Part shown: positions 23,931 to 36,123 of the stretch, piece after piece | How positions within the stretch are numbered: the first letter of the stretch is position 1 | Layout: each line of letters opens with the position of its first letter | Assembly: GCA_025618425.1 (NCBI GenBank) | Contig: CM046851.1 | Location: 2,977,807-3,041,806, forward strand | Reading direction: 5' to 3' | DNA: 64,000 nucleotides | From: Heliocidaris tuberculata | Taxonomy: Eukaryota; Echinodermata; Echinoidea; Camarodonta; Echinometridae | Made by a program: the position numbers and the translations under genes | The notes under the pieces: generated by a model | What the model saw: only the letters and a program-made list of their open reading frames with translations | Told to the model about the DNA's origin: nothing | The model's database searches: none

Positions 23931-24188
23931 GTAAGTTCTGGTGATAACAGATGTAAAATTACAGGTGAATAGGAACAAATATTTGGAAAACATTTTTTCA
24001 ATTTTTTTTTCTTCTGCCAAATGATGTAAAGTGATGCAAAGATTTAGGCCCTGCATGTAGGCCCATGCTTTTTAAAATCATTTTACTGGGTCTAATAAGC
24101 TAATAAACCCTCAGTATAAGGATTAGCATCATATATATATGTATGTATGTATGTATGTATCTGTATACGGGTAGGCGGGGTAGCAGTT
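23931..24188. other. Spacer with ATGT microsatellite
   Basis: A (TATG)n tract lies at 24133-24160; otherwise unremarkable. Confidence 0.6.
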
Positions 24189-24194
24189 CACTTT

Positions 24195-24567
24195 AACCCT
24201 TTCAAGACAACTGACCACGTTATGTGGTTTGGCTCAATAAATTTTGATTTTAGCTCTAAAAAATATACCAGATGCATGAGTAGAAAGAGCAAAAATTTCT
24301 GCACACATTTTGTCCATTTTGACCATATTGCATCTGACATCAAGAATTTTAAAAACAAGAATAAGCATTAAAATCCTTAAATTGGCAACACATTGAGTGG
24401 TTCAAATTCATTGTTTTTTATCAAAAATTGGCATGTATATTTTTTTCAAAGACATTACACCTTATTAGAAACATGTAGAACTAAAAGAAAAATATTACTG
24501 TTGCCAATCTGAAGAACAAAATGCGATCAATTGAGCCCTTAAATAATTCCTGTTCTGAAAGGGTTAA
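24195..24567. mobile_element. TTAA-bounded repeat with CCCTTTCAAGAC ends
   Basis: It begins TTAACCCTTTCAAGACAA and ends TTCTGAAAGGGTTAA, short inverted ends inside TTAA. A second copy starts at 53486 (CCCTTTCGAGACAATTGACC) and shares GTGGTTTGGCTCAATAA and ATGCATGAGTA. Confidence 0.7.
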
Positions 24568-25295
24568 AGACTGTGTTTTAAATGGCGCTGTCACAGGAAG
24601 TACCTTCTTTATATCTTACAGACTTTACTTTCTATCACCAAGCATTACAGACAAGTTTGTGCAGTATGGCACTATTGTCAGTCAGGCCTACATGTAATCC
24701 TAACAAGATGGTGCTAGGATTGTAGCGCTATAATAAACCAAGTTTCAGTTTGTAGACTTTTAATCTGCTAGTGGATAAGTGTGGATATCTGAGGGTATAA
24801 GTAAAAGGATGTCCTTCTAAAATCCAGTCAGTTAACCTTATAGTGTGAAATTTCACAAAATAGACACCAGTGTCTGATGTCCATTTTGAACCCCCCCCCC
24901 CCCCAAGTTTATTGGATGGAGAATAAAAAAACTTTTGCCTTCTGATTAAAAAAAAATCTGCAACTTGTGAAAATAAAAGGTGTACTGCAACTCTGCAAAA
25001 TACTAATCGTGATGATTTCCTGTCTTTTAGGGATATCAGAATTAGGGATGTTTGAGAAGGAAGAGAATAGCATCCTGTTATGATTCTGTTAAACTCCACT
25101 CATACCGAGATCTTGATTAGCTGTTTAGCTGGAGAGGCAAAGGTCAAAGCTAGGTCAAAGCCAGGTCACATAGGTTTGAAATAGCAGCAAAATGCAATAG
25201 GTTGTAGGGACTGCTGTCAAGCTTGCTCAACTTCGAGAAGAAAACATCAATCTGCAGGTCAAAAAGGTAGCTTTAGGTTAACAATTACATTCAAT
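24568..25295. other. Intergenic, nothing recognised
   Basis: A poly(C) run lies at 24890-24904. A 123-codon minus-strand frame across it has poly-glycine from the C run and no domain. Confidence 0.5.
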
Positions 25296-25392
25296 CAGAG
25301 GCGTTGATTCGTTCGGTATAGATAAAGCATTGGAGGGGTAAGCATTGTTTTTGAACAATGCTTTGTCTATTTCCAACGAATCAACGCCTCTG
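25296..25392. mobile_element. 97-bp near-perfect hairpin element
   Basis: The arms CAGAGGCGTTGATTCGTT and AACGAATCAACGCCTCTG continue to about 38 bp with few mismatches around a short loop. The flanking 8-mers CATTCAAT and CATTTAAT fit an 8-bp target duplication, suggesting a tiny hAT-type MITE. Confidence 0.75.
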
Positions 25393-25421
25393 CATTTAAT
25401 ACATGTACATGTATATAAATA

Positions 25422-25696
25422 CCATCATTTGCAAAAGTTTAAGACCACTATTCCAAAATGCAACAACTCAAAGAAAATAAAAAGTTTTAAAAACTTAGAT
25501 TTTTCAAGACATACAATTATTTTCATGGCATAACCTATGTACCATACTTGAACTATAGGCTTATACCATTACTCTTGTGCTACTGATCACTGTAGTAAAC
25601 ATGTTATGTAATCATTCAATGAGACAAAAGAAAGTATTCCAAATTATTGAAATACCCACAAATCCCGAGGTGGTCTTAAACTTTTGCAAATGATGG
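25422..25696. mobile_element. TA-flanked MITE with 26-bp perfect terminal repeats
   Basis: The left end CCATCATTTGCAAAAGTTTA is mirrored exactly at 25671-25696, and TA flanks both ends (25420-25421 and 25697-25698). This is the signature of Tc1/mariner-type insertion. At 275 bp it is too short to encode a transposase. Confidence 0.85.
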
Positions 25697-25698
25697 TA

Positions 25699-26400
25699 GA
25701 ATACAATGGCTATAGTTTGCCATGTTTCCAATTAGAATAAAATGCCATTGATGTATTTTCAAGAAAAAGTCAGCCACCTAGATATACACAAATGTATGGA
25801 AAGGGAGGAAAAGAAATTTTGTTTTGAAATGATATTCCATCAAACCAACAAAAATTACAACCTATAGGGAAATGTCCAGACACATCAAATTCTTGACAGT
25901 CTGGCAGGATTGTAGACTTCCTGTGGGATTTGGATGGAGGTCAGAGGTCAAATGTCATAGTGAAGGTTTCTGGTTCACTTTGGCAGGGAGGATTTGATTT
26001 AGCTTGGTTTATTCATTGTACTTGATATAGGCTATACATTTATTTAGAAATTATGGCTAAGGGCTAAATGGTTCTAACAGTAATATGTACAAAGAGAGGG
26101 GGGGGGGGGCATCTTGACTCCACTTACTTTTCAGGGCTAGCCCTACATGTAGCTTCCCCCTCCCCCATAAAAAAAGCAGAATTCACCAGGCAAATTTGGT
26201 TAAGAAAATAGTCTTTTTAATCTGAAGTTAGAGGATAACAAGAAAGAGTTCAAACTCCAAAACAGAAAACAAATGTGACAGCTTCCCCCCCCCCCAAAAA
26301 AAAAAATATGCAATGTTAAATATTTATGGAGATGATACTAAATTAATCAAACTACATGTAGACCTATTATTTTGACAGAGCTGTAGTGATGCTGTGATAG
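25699..26400. other. Intergenic, nothing recognised
   Basis: Poly(G) at 26098-26109 and poly(C) near 26285; no exon-like sequence. Confidence 0.5.
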
Positions 26401-26764
26401 TTAAAGGGCAATCCAACCTTGGTAATAAGATGATTTGTGTGAAGGCAGAAAAAAAGAAAAACAGGATGGTAAAAGTTTGAAAGAAATCAGACAAGGACTA
26501 AGAAGGTTATGGATGTTTGAAAAATGAGATCACTACATCTATGCGAATCTCAAATTGGCAATTTGGTGAGTCAATTGTGACATTTTTGTGGACAACTTCC
26601 CCATTTGCTCTAACACACAAAATGACTAAAATGTCACTTTTTTTCAAAATGCATTACTCAGTAGGATCTTTTCGTTCATGAGGACCTATAACAATATGCT
26701 ATTTCCAATATATTTTGAGTACTGCCCCGAGGGTAAAAGCGCCTCGAAGAAAACTGCAAATTAA

Positions 26765-28212
26765 AGGGTGACTAAAATAGAAAATTAATTGCTCATTTTT
26801 CGTAGAAAGGAGTCATCAGGAGCCAAAAAATATCTATCACACACTTTTTTATGCATTCAGTCGTATTTCATAATCATTTGAAAAGTACATTTTTGCTGAT
26901 TTACACAGTCATAAGCCCCGCCCCTAAAAAAAAACCCATCGAAGCGACATCATGATCACGTGATCTGTGACGTACGAGAAGTAAGGGAAAATATTCCACC
27001 AACCTATATACCGTGCGCGCCCGCAAGCCCCGGCAGGCCCAGCCCGGTGCCGAGCATGACATTCACCGCATCAACCATTTGCATTGAATATTTCGTGTGT
27101 TAATTCCTCACAATAACTTTGATTTTGGGACACAATTTCATCAATAATGCCAAATCGGTGTATTTGCGGGCTGTAGCAAGACCCCTAAAGATGATGTAAG
27201 CCTACATCATTTTCCTAAAGATGAAAATCTATGGAAATTGTGGGTCGCAAAGGTATGCTCACGCGGGCAGAGTGGCAAGGGCCAAGTGAGTGGAGTACAA
27301 TTTGCAGTGATCACTTTTCTTCTCCAGCAGCTGCAGCAGCTTCACCCACGGCCCCTTCCCCTGTGACCCCTTCACCATGCCCTGGCGCATCTTCTGCGAG
27401 GGGTTCAAACATATATGGTCGAATTCCCCTTGCCACTGCACTTGAGCTTCTTCTCTTTCGGAATCTGATAAATCATCTGATAAATCAGACTTCGTATCTG
27501 GCTCAAAAAAGTCCTCCAAATCGGACTCGCGATCACTATCCATCTCTCTCAGTTACTCGAAGAATTCAGCCAAAAATCTAAGTCAGTACTACCGTAGTAT
27601 GTAAAGCGAAGTAAAAAAAAGGAGTGAGTAAAAAAAAAAACCAAACAAAAGCGTTCGCCAGTCGCTTAGTACGAGGGGGGAACATAGTTGCCGTACTAAA
27701 GATGTGTAGTACATTGCACAGATGCATAAAACGGCTGTGTACGCGTTTAAGACCAATGCAAAACTATCGTTCGGCAAGCTCAGATGGATGAGAACATTGT
27801 TCAAAGAAAAGTTAAAAAAACAAAACAAGAGCTGTTTATTTGGGCAAAAGTGTTCACTGATCTTGTAGAAAATATATTGATAATGATTATTCACTCCTAA
27901 GACTATGTTGATTAATTTCCCTTTTTCATAAATTGTCCGTTGAACAGAGGGGTCAAATACTGCATTGTGTGTACAATGTTACATTGCTGCAGCCTGCAAA
28001 TCTTGTGCCTCTTACTCTTCATACGTCACTTGGGGGTGTGACGTCAATTAGCCAATCAGCTCACGAGTTTTAAGGAACGGTCCCAAAACCTCTACTTTTC
28101 CCCCTTTTTCGCCAAAACGAGACATAATTTTGACAATCAATTGCCAGATTCGTGATTAGAATGCAAAAATACATGGAAACAGCACCTTTTTTCTCTCTAA
28201 TTTAGTCACCCT
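26765..28212. mobile_element. 1448-bp TTAA-flanked transposon carrying a THAP fragment
   Basis: The ends AGGGTGACTAAAATAGAAAA and TAGTCACCCT are inverted, and the target TTAA is duplicated (26761-26764 and 28213-28216). The empty site, GCAAATTAATGATAT, is present in the reverse copy at 56340-56922, so the insertion is directly supported. The interior includes a GC-rich stretch (27010-27055), a decayed THAP domain (27147-27315) and, near the right end, TGACGTCA followed by CCAAT (28039-28058). No transposase core is seen; it is a non-autonomous or decayed element. Confidence 0.85.
27147..27315 (+). pseudogene. Decayed THAP zinc-finger domain
   Basis: Reading from ATG 27147, MPNRCICG meets a stop. 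One base over, GCSKTPKDDVSLHHFPKDE then LWKLWVAKV follow; back in the first frame comes LTRAEWQGPSEWSTICSDHF. Together these give the THAP layout: MP start, C-x(n)-C, HxFP, a W-containing helix, and C-x2-H (CSDH). Two shifts are needed, so it is non-functional as it stands unless an intron starts at GTATGC (27251). THAP domains are DNA-binding modules found in P-element-type transposases and host regulators. Confidence 0.65.
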
Positions 28213-28443
28213 TTAATGATATTTTTGTGTATGACAAATTGGAGAGTTGTCCACAGCTACATCACAGTGACATTACCTATTCGGCCAATTTGGAATTCCC
28301 ATATGCATAATGATTACAACTTTCAAAAATTCATAACTTTCTTATTGCTAGTCCGATTTCGTTCAAACTTTCACCAATCTGCTTCTCTGATTTTTCCTCT
28401 TTCTTTCAAAGTAACTTGCTATTAAGGTTGGATTTCCCTTTAA

Positions 28444-30260
28444 ATCAAATGCTTGGGATATGCTGTTCATGCTGTAATAGAAAAGGGTTTCTTCCTACAT
28501 CTCCAACACCTAGCAGTGAAAATCCCTTATTTTGTTATTTTCCAATACCATTGCTGAGTGAATATTCAGTTTTAGTTGCAGTGTCATCATGTTATATATT
28601 TGAAGTTCCCTAGTCCACACCTAGTAGGCTTATCATTGCTCTCTGTATTAACACTTGAAAGGAAAATCCCTTAGTCTAAAAGGCTGCGGTAAGACGGTAT
28701 TGAGAGCAGACTTTGTCTGATCCAGGTTTCCTAGAAGGATGCCGCTAATGTAGGTCAGTAGTGAAAGGTCATTGCTTCGGTAAGGGTTTAGAAATTGATC
28801 TTCTTCCTGTGTCAAGGAAAACTGAAGTTTGACTTCTAGACACTTCTTTCACATTAACTACCAATTGGCGTGTTTCTACAGGATTTCACTTTCCGTTACT
28901 TTCCAGATTCATTGGATTATTTCCAGGTACCTGCTTCTGTAGAAACAGACCATAATCAGATCATACCTAACGCTAACATAAAAGCGTAACTGTATTAATA
29001 ACAACAGTTACATGACTATTTATGATTTTTTTATCATATAGAATTACTATCAAAAACAAAAAACATTAGTTCCACAAACCAAGAGCTGTGTATGAAAAAA
29101 AATAATCAAACTTGGATGGTTATAATAAGGTTTACAAGATGTTCCTGTGTCTTGTCTACAGCCCCACCCTAACCTTTAAATTAAGAACTATAGGGAAAAA
29201 ATACTGTAACCCGGATATTAGCTTCTGGAATATGAACAGTGAAGAGACAGTTGCATGAGTATTCAGGTAAGCATCAAACTTTCTTTACACGTATCTTCTC
29301 ATGCTGATAGTCAATTTAATTTTGATTTGACCGGACTGCATCATGCAGTGATGTGACTTAGTTTATAGGCCAAACCCTTGTTAGTCACCTGTTGGAAGTC
29401 TTGATAAACATCGGGCGCAACGATAGCTGTACCTTCCAGAACTTTGTGTGCATTGTCTTTGAAAATTCTGGATGATTTAACATGGATTACTTGGGAGTAC
29501 CCTTGGAATAGTGGTTTATTCACTTGACTCTCGATCAAGAGGTTGCCCTGTTGAACTGTTTGCCTGGTGAGTATGTCCTTTGGTAATGGCTAGACTAACC
29601 AACTAGAAGTAAGAGTAATGGCTAGACTAACCAACTAGAAGTAAATCATGTTTTTATCATTTGAAATGTTGACCATTACACTAGACGTTTGTTTGGATGA
29701 ACGATGATGAGACCTGTTAAGAGTTGAAGAATTTGGGATTGGTTGAAACCCAAAGCATTCCACTAGCCTGAGTTTGGTCAACTTCGTGCTGTCCGAGACG
29801 GACGGCAGGCTGGTGTATAAGTAAACGAGCATTTTTTAAAGGGCATATGATTCCATTTCCCCATGAGTTTCTAGTTGACTATCCCTTTGAGTCTTGCCCC
29901 AGGTGTTTGAATGTGTACATGGTAGGATCTATCCCTCCAAGACCCCGTTCTCATTATGAGATTGGACCTGGATCGCCCTATCGTGGAGCAACCCATGGCA
30001 TGTGCCAGAAAGGTCCACTCGCACCGGCCGCGTACATGTACATGTACATACCTGCAGTGTTTAAGGCATTCTATCGTACCACTCATAGCATGTAGAGCTA
30101 GGGCCATCAAGTACACGCTAGATTACGCTGTCTCTCGTGGAACACCCCAAAGACGCGGTCTAGCAGTCTGCCGCTTTGTATCCTTGTGGTCCTCCTTGCA
30201 TTGCAATGAAACAACGTCTCCACGTTCTCACCTTAGAGATGGCACGATCTAGCCATGTAC
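28444..30260. other. Intergenic, little recognised
   Basis: It holds a 32-bp tandem duplication (29584-29644). The reading frames at 29850-30250 on both strands overlap without domain signals. No gene is called. Confidence 0.5.
29584..29644. repeat. 32-bp tandem duplication
   Basis: TAATGGCTAGACTAACCAAC and the following bases occur twice without interruption. Confidence 0.95.
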
Positions 30261-30617
30261 CCCCAAAATCATTAATTTCCATTTTCTCTAAAGAAAATAT
30301 TCAAACATACATGCACCTAATAGGTACAATCATTCTCATATGTTTTTTTACAAAACCTGTATAAAACAAATCTATTCCTTCATCAGAAACTAAGAAAATG
30401 AACATTTATGAAATTTTCTGTAGTGAGCGAATGGCAGAGGAGCTCACAAGATACGTCACAGAGTTGCCAAATTGTGTTTGATTGATTACAACTTCAAAAA
30501 CTCATAACTTTCTTATATCTTATCGGATTTTGCTCAAACTTTCACTAATTAATCTGTTTCTCTCATTGTTCTGCTTTTATACAAATCAACTAAATACCAG
30601 GGTGGACTTTCCCCTTG
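30261..30617. mobile_element. Truncated CCACCCTG-end foldback
   Basis: It matches the inner and right part of 22793-23353, from AATCATTAATTTCCATTTTC to CAGGGTGGACTTTCCCCTT. The left arm is missing. Confidence 0.75.
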
Positions 30618-32280
30618 AAAGCTGAATCAGTTCCACTACCATCTTCAATGTCCTGCCTCCACTATACTCATCCCTCAGAGCCAAACCATCCACTAGAGAA
30701 ATTGGGCTCTTGGACATTTTTCATTAGTCATTTGGAACAGACTGCCCAGTAACATTGCATGTAGAAACAGAATATTTCAAAACAGAATATTTCGAACCAG
30801 AATCAAGCATCTTCTTTTCACCCAGAGCTACTAGAAATTCTGTTGTACATGTTGATATTTTTTTGGTTTAAATAACACTTGAGTATTATTGACATTACAA
30901 TTTTGCGCCTTGAGTGGTACTATGTAAGCACTTGACAGAAATAATTCAGCCCTCAAGTTTAAATAATAATAATAATCTTTAGTCATCCTTGTTAAGTGTG
31001 TGCTCTACAGTTCTGACAAGGATGTTCCAGGTCAATTTTGTAAAGGGCTGTTAAGGTAGTCATTCAGTTTTTACACGACTGGCACGTCCTCATTTACTCA
31101 GAGTTAAAACATAGGGCCTCCACCACATACCGTACATGTTTCAGGCTATTTATTGATATTGAAAATGAGTGATAGACAGGCTTGCATTAATCCCATGTTA
31201 AAGCCTCACATCCTGTAAAAAGAAGCACAAGCTGATTGGTCAACATAGATTATCCATCAATCTTTTCAGGTGATATGACAAAGACCTGCTCATTGACTGT
31301 CTATCCACATCCATGGTTAGATTATAAATATCAAGGTTGAGAGAACCATATTTAGCATCATAATATTTGCCTTGTCCATGGAGTTAGTATTTCTAAAGTA
31401 GAGTCAGACATTCAGGGTTCTCAGCAAGAAAAAACACTCTGCACTGAGTGGCTGGTAGTCAACTGCCTAGACTGTTTTCAAATTCACTATAACATCTCCC
31501 CAAGACATTACATGTGTATGTTCAGAAGAATGAGCCAGTTCGTAATTATCATTTGTACCGAGTACAATTGGCTTTATACACTTTCATAGTGTGCGCACGT
31601 ACGATTTTACCTGTTAAACAAGTAGTGCGTCCACCAAAACAGATGCGTGCGTGTGTGTGTGTGTGTGTGCACAAATTGGGGTCATTTCAAGGTCATTTAT
31701 ACCATGTACTAATTACGAATTGGCTTATTATATATGCATTGTTTTGAATTTGTGGGGGTATCATGGCTCATAGAGACAGCATGCGCAATTAAAAAAGGCT
31801 AAATATAAAGCAAACAGGGGAGGTTTAAATGGGTGTCAGGCTGAACTACACAAGAATAAATTTCTCTTGTAACAGTGTAAATATTACCGCTAATCTTTTT
31901 GGCTGACAGTATCTAGTATACTTTTTCAAGCATAGATTTATGCCCAGTCTCGCCACTTTTAATTTTTTACTCATACTTCAGTCGTACCTTTGAAAGTAGG
32001 CTTTTGCATTGATATGTAAGTACACGAACATGTGAAATGTTGAATAGTGTAGAGATAAACCCAGATGTTCCTTTCATGTTTTTGTAAGGAAGTGATTCAT
32101 TATCACATGTCTTATAGCCTGTTCAGACAACAGGAAAGTTGTATGAAAGTCATGAAGAAATGTCGTATGAACACCTCAAAGATTTTATTTCAGTGGGGGA
32201 AAACAAGAATTCAAATTTATCACAAGAGTGCTCCCCAGATGCCATCAATGGTGGGGAGAAAGGGGGGAGCAACATTAGTC
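30618..32280. other. Intergenic, nothing recognised
   Basis: An AAT microsatellite (30964-30977) and a (GT)n run (31651-31669). No coding signal. Confidence 0.5.
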
Positions 32281-32700
32281 AGGTTCACACAAAGGGAGCT
32301 AAACTTTAAATTTCACTTGTAGTTTCAAAACTTTAAGTTATCTTGTAGTTATCTTGTAGTTTCAGACCTTATGAACGGACTTGTAGTTTCAAAATGTTAA
32401 GTTTACTTGTAGTTCCAGAACCACAAGCGAGCTCGTGGTTAACGCCGAAACCATGAGCAGCAGGGGTCCTCCTCGTAGCTACGGCCCCGTGTGGACAGAA
32501 TAAACTTTAAGTTTAGCAGTCTCGTGTTAACGATGACCTCTCTGCTCATGTTAAATGACTAACGCTCGACTTGTAGTCTCAGAACGAGCGTCATTGTTTT
32601 GGGCCCGTGTGAACCCTCGTCGTTGTTAGTGAGCCCTTGTTTCTTTAACTTAAAGTTTCGCTAACTTGAGTTTCGAAACTACAAGTCCTGTATGCACGTA
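32281..32700. mobile_element. Foldback element with TTGTAGTTTC repeats (empty-site copy)
   Basis: The arms contain CTTGTAGTTTCAAAACTT on the left and GTTTCGAAACTACAAGTCC on the right. The opening GGTTCACACAAAGGGAGCTA is shared with 56172. At 32439-32442 it has an intact TTAA where the 56-kb copy carries an insertion. Confidence 0.75.
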
Positions 32701-34546
32701 GCTATAGTCTTCAAGGTAATGGCCTTTCCGTACTACAGTGGGGAGGGGTAGGGTACATTTGGGTATTCAAGTTTTCAATTTTTTGATATTACCTCCCTTT
32801 TTCCCTTTTCCCCTTTTCCCCCATTTCCTCAAAGGGGGGGGGGGAGGCATTTTTGCCCCTGATATTACATCAAATATAGAAGTAACTATTTAACAATTTT
32901 CACAGGCAATCCGCTAATAAAATCTACCAATCTGTCCTTGGAGCACTTATACAGTTCACAGTGCAGTAGGTCTATCATTTATTAGGGAATTGTAGGCGCT
33001 ATTGCTTTATTCAGCCTTCAACTGTGTGTTACAGTGTCCTATATCCTATGATGATAACGTCCAGTTGAATATTTGCAGTAGACACTGCAGGCCCACATGT
33101 GCGTGGATGTTGCCTTCAGTCAGTGCTTGTATGCCCTTGATCATGAAATCAACAGATCAATGTAGGGCTTCTTTTTTGAGGGAGGTGCACTGCTCTTTTT
33201 CATCCCTCAACTGTGTTTTGCCCTTGAACATGATAGGTACAGAAGGCATTACATGTATAGAGATGTAGCCTGGAGGGAGTGTCTCTTGCTTGAACTATCT
33301 TTGACGAAGCCAAGATAACGTGTCTTCCTGCTCAGTTCCTCCATGGAGTATGGTACTTCCTAGTATTACTGATAGTATGAGTATTGTCATCAGTGCAAGT
33401 TGTTGCATAGATTATTGAAGCACAAGACAAGACAAGACAAGTAGAGTGAGTCTTGATTTAGACTGTCTGTTCTTGCCCCCAGCAACCAAAAGGAATGTGG
33501 GGGGGGGGGGGCAAATGCAGTTTGACCCCTGAAACTGCTTTTATAGTAGCCTTGCTCCTTGGCTTTCAGAGTCCCTCCTCTCCCTCAGTGAAATTTTGTG
33601 AGGTTGAATATAAGAGAAGACTACCGGTACATGTAGCTACACTTTCTTTGCTTCATATTTTCTCTAATGCCATTTACCTTATGATTTGATTAAGTTTTCC
33701 TATCCATCGCACAATTTTTCCAGCATTCAAAGTGTCAACCTTTTGTAGGTACGTCCATAGTTTTGTAATAATTTGAAAAAAAGTGAAAGTTAATATTTAT
33801 GTGACTTTTACCACCCACTCCAAAATTGTATTGCCTCCTGGGAGTCAAAGGTAATCGTACATCTGTAAAGCTATAATTATGATAGCACTTTGCATACAGT
33901 GAATACCCGTTTGGCACTCCATAGACTAATGGGTACTAATTATCAACTGACCCAGACTGACTACTTGATCATTGTTTGAGTAATAGTTGATTCATTATTA
34001 TGGATTGGATACATGTATCAGTGATTGTTTGATTGACTGATTGTTTGAACAAAGAGGCTGAAATAATAGTTCCTTGCAAAAACCTTGGATAGTACATACA
34101 TATTTGCGCGCTGTACACTCAGTTCTATGTAATTCACATCGATTCAAAAAATCTCTGCCTCTCTAAAACAATGGTAAGTGAATGCAAGCAAATGAACATT
34201 GATTAATAGGAATCAATCAGTCATAATAGCTGACATATCCATTACCGCAGGTTCTGATGAATAGATTGGCCTACAAATATCCCTTAGGATGGGAACCCCT
34301 TTGGATATATAAGCTTTAACATTTTTCCTGGGAATCCTATTAATTTTTTTTTTTCATTAGTAAGCATTGGTATATATTCTAAATGTTTCTGATGAGAACT
34401 TTGCTAATATGAGAATTGTACTCAATCACACACCTTTTCCCTAATGGAACAAGTTAAAAGTACATCTCTTTGAGACTTTATATGATCATCCTGGGTGTGA
34501 GCTCCTTACATTGTCAGGTGAGGTCGTCATTTGTGTTAAGGTTTCT
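32701..34546. other. Intergenic, nothing recognised
   Basis: Poly(G) runs at 32836-32845 and 33499-33511; a CAAGA tract at 33424-33441. No gene is supported. Confidence 0.5.
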
Positions 34547-34550
34547 TTAA

Positions 34551-35244
34551 AGGGAAATCCAACCTTAGTAGCAAGTTGCTCTGAAAGAAAGAAGAAAAAT
34601 CAGAGAAGCAGACTGGTGAAAGTTTGAACGAAATCGGACAAGCAATAAGAAAGTTATGAATTTTTGAAAGTTGTAATCACTATGCATATGGGAATTTCAA
34701 ATTGGCCGAATAGGTAATGTCACTGTGATGTAGCTGTGCACAACTCCCCCATTTGCTCTAACACACAAAATGAGTAAAATGTCACTTTCTTTCAAAATGC
34801 ATTACTCAGTAGGATCTTTTCGTTCATGAGGACCTATAACAATATGCTATCTCCAATATATTTTGAGTACTGCCCCGAGGGTAAAAGCACCTCGAAGAAA
34901 ACTGCAAATTAAAGGGTGACTAAAATAGAAAATTAATTGCTCATTTTTCGTAGAAAGGAATCATCAGGAGCCAAAAAATATCTATCACACACTTTTTTAT
35001 GCATTCAGAAAACCGCAAATTAATGATATTTTTGTGTACGACAAATGGAAGAGTTGTCCACAAAAATGTCAAATTGACTCACCAAATTGCCAATTTGAGA
35101 TTCGCATAGATTTAGTGATCTCATTTTTCAAACATCCATAACTTTCTTAGTCCTTGTCCGATTTCTTTCAAACTTTCACCATCCTGTTTTTATTATTTTT
35201 CTGCTTTCACACAAATCATCTTATTACCAAGGTTGGATTGCCTT
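34551..35244. mobile_element. TTAA foldback (family F1) with a remnant of the nested element
   Basis: The ends AGGGAAATCCAACCTTAG and CCAAGGTTGGATTGCCTT lie inside TTAA (34547-34550 and 35245-35248). At 34913-35008 it holds the first 96 bp of the 1448-bp element, then repeats the flank AAAACCGCAAATTAA, so the target sequence occurs on both sides (34898-34912 and 35009-35023). Confidence 0.85.
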
Positions 35245-35697
35245 TTAAGAGATACATGTACATGTACTTCCCTTTGTGTGAATGGGCCCATATTTGCTTA
35301 TAGGATGGTGCTTCTCAACAAGAACTAATTATCTCATCTGTTTGCATTTTTCATTTGCAGTTGGTCTACATGTTTTCTCTCTTATAGCTAGTGACAATTG
35401 AAAAAAAAAATTAAGTAAAAAAAATTTCTCTTGGTTTTGTGCTCACTTGTACATATTAATCAAACCTGGGAAATGTAACTGAGTTAGTTACATATCCCTG
35501 ATCAACATTCCTATATTGCCATTGATTAAAAAAAGAAAGAAAGAAAAAAAAAAGATTTTGAGGTTGTTGGAATGAAGCAGTCAAGTACATGCAGTACACC
35601 AGTCATCAGGTGAAAAGAAATTCACACAATATTGCCCTTGTACACGGTGTAATATTTGCAGGTATCAGTTTTTTTTTAAACGTACCTGAAAGCCTAT
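35245..35697. other. Intergenic spacer
   Basis: A-rich; nothing recognised. Confidence 0.5.
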
Positions 35698-36123
35698 ATA
35701 CCGTAAAACCAGCAACTTTCGCGTGCATTTAATGTTTGCGAATTTTGCGAGTGGTTTAGATTCATGAATTTCATGCCGCGAAATCATTGAATAATTTATT
35801 AAAATAACACTAATTTTTTGTATCCAGACAGCTACCCCCCTGGACAATTACCCCCCAGAACAACTACCCCCACGACATCTACCTCTTGGAACATTAGCCC
35901 CCCCCCCCTCCCCCGAACAACTACCCCGGATTCTGGGGTAGTTGTGGGGGGGGGGGGTAATTGTCGAGGGGTTAGTTGTCCGGGGGGGGGGGTAGTTTTC
36001 CAGGGGGGAGTTGTCCTAGAATCCTAAATTTTTGCAAATTGCTGAAGTTTCTTGCTGTGAAAATGGCCGGCATGTTCAATTTGTGAAAGTTTCATGTCGC
36101 GAAATGTTTCTGAGTTTACAGTA
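35698..36123. mobile_element. MITE with GTAAAACC ends, interrupted by a GGGGTAGTTGTCC foldback
   Basis: The outer ends ATACCGTAAAACCAG and GAGTTTACAGTAC, together with GCGAATTTTGCGAG and TTTCATGTCGCGAAATG motifs, match 61600-61785. Inside, 35826-36022 is a separate inverted element built of CTACCCC/GGGGTAGTTG units. Confidence 0.65.

Larger units (their letters stand above)
26405..28439. mobile_element. TTAA foldback (family F1), split by a nested element
   Basis: The ends AGGGCAATCCAACCTT and AAGGTTGGATTTCCCT are inverted, with TTAA outside (26401-26404 and 28440-28443). The halves, 26405-26760 and 28217-28439, correspond in order to the uninterrupted copy at 56340-56922 read in reverse. 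Confidence 0.85.

Noticed and set aside
27259..27543. Acidic 94-codon minus-strand frame opening MDSDRESDLEDFF, reminiscent of piggyBac transposase starts
   Set aside because: It overlaps the THAP fragment on the other strand, only the acidic start is suggestive, and no transposase core follows. The THAP reading has more conserved residues.
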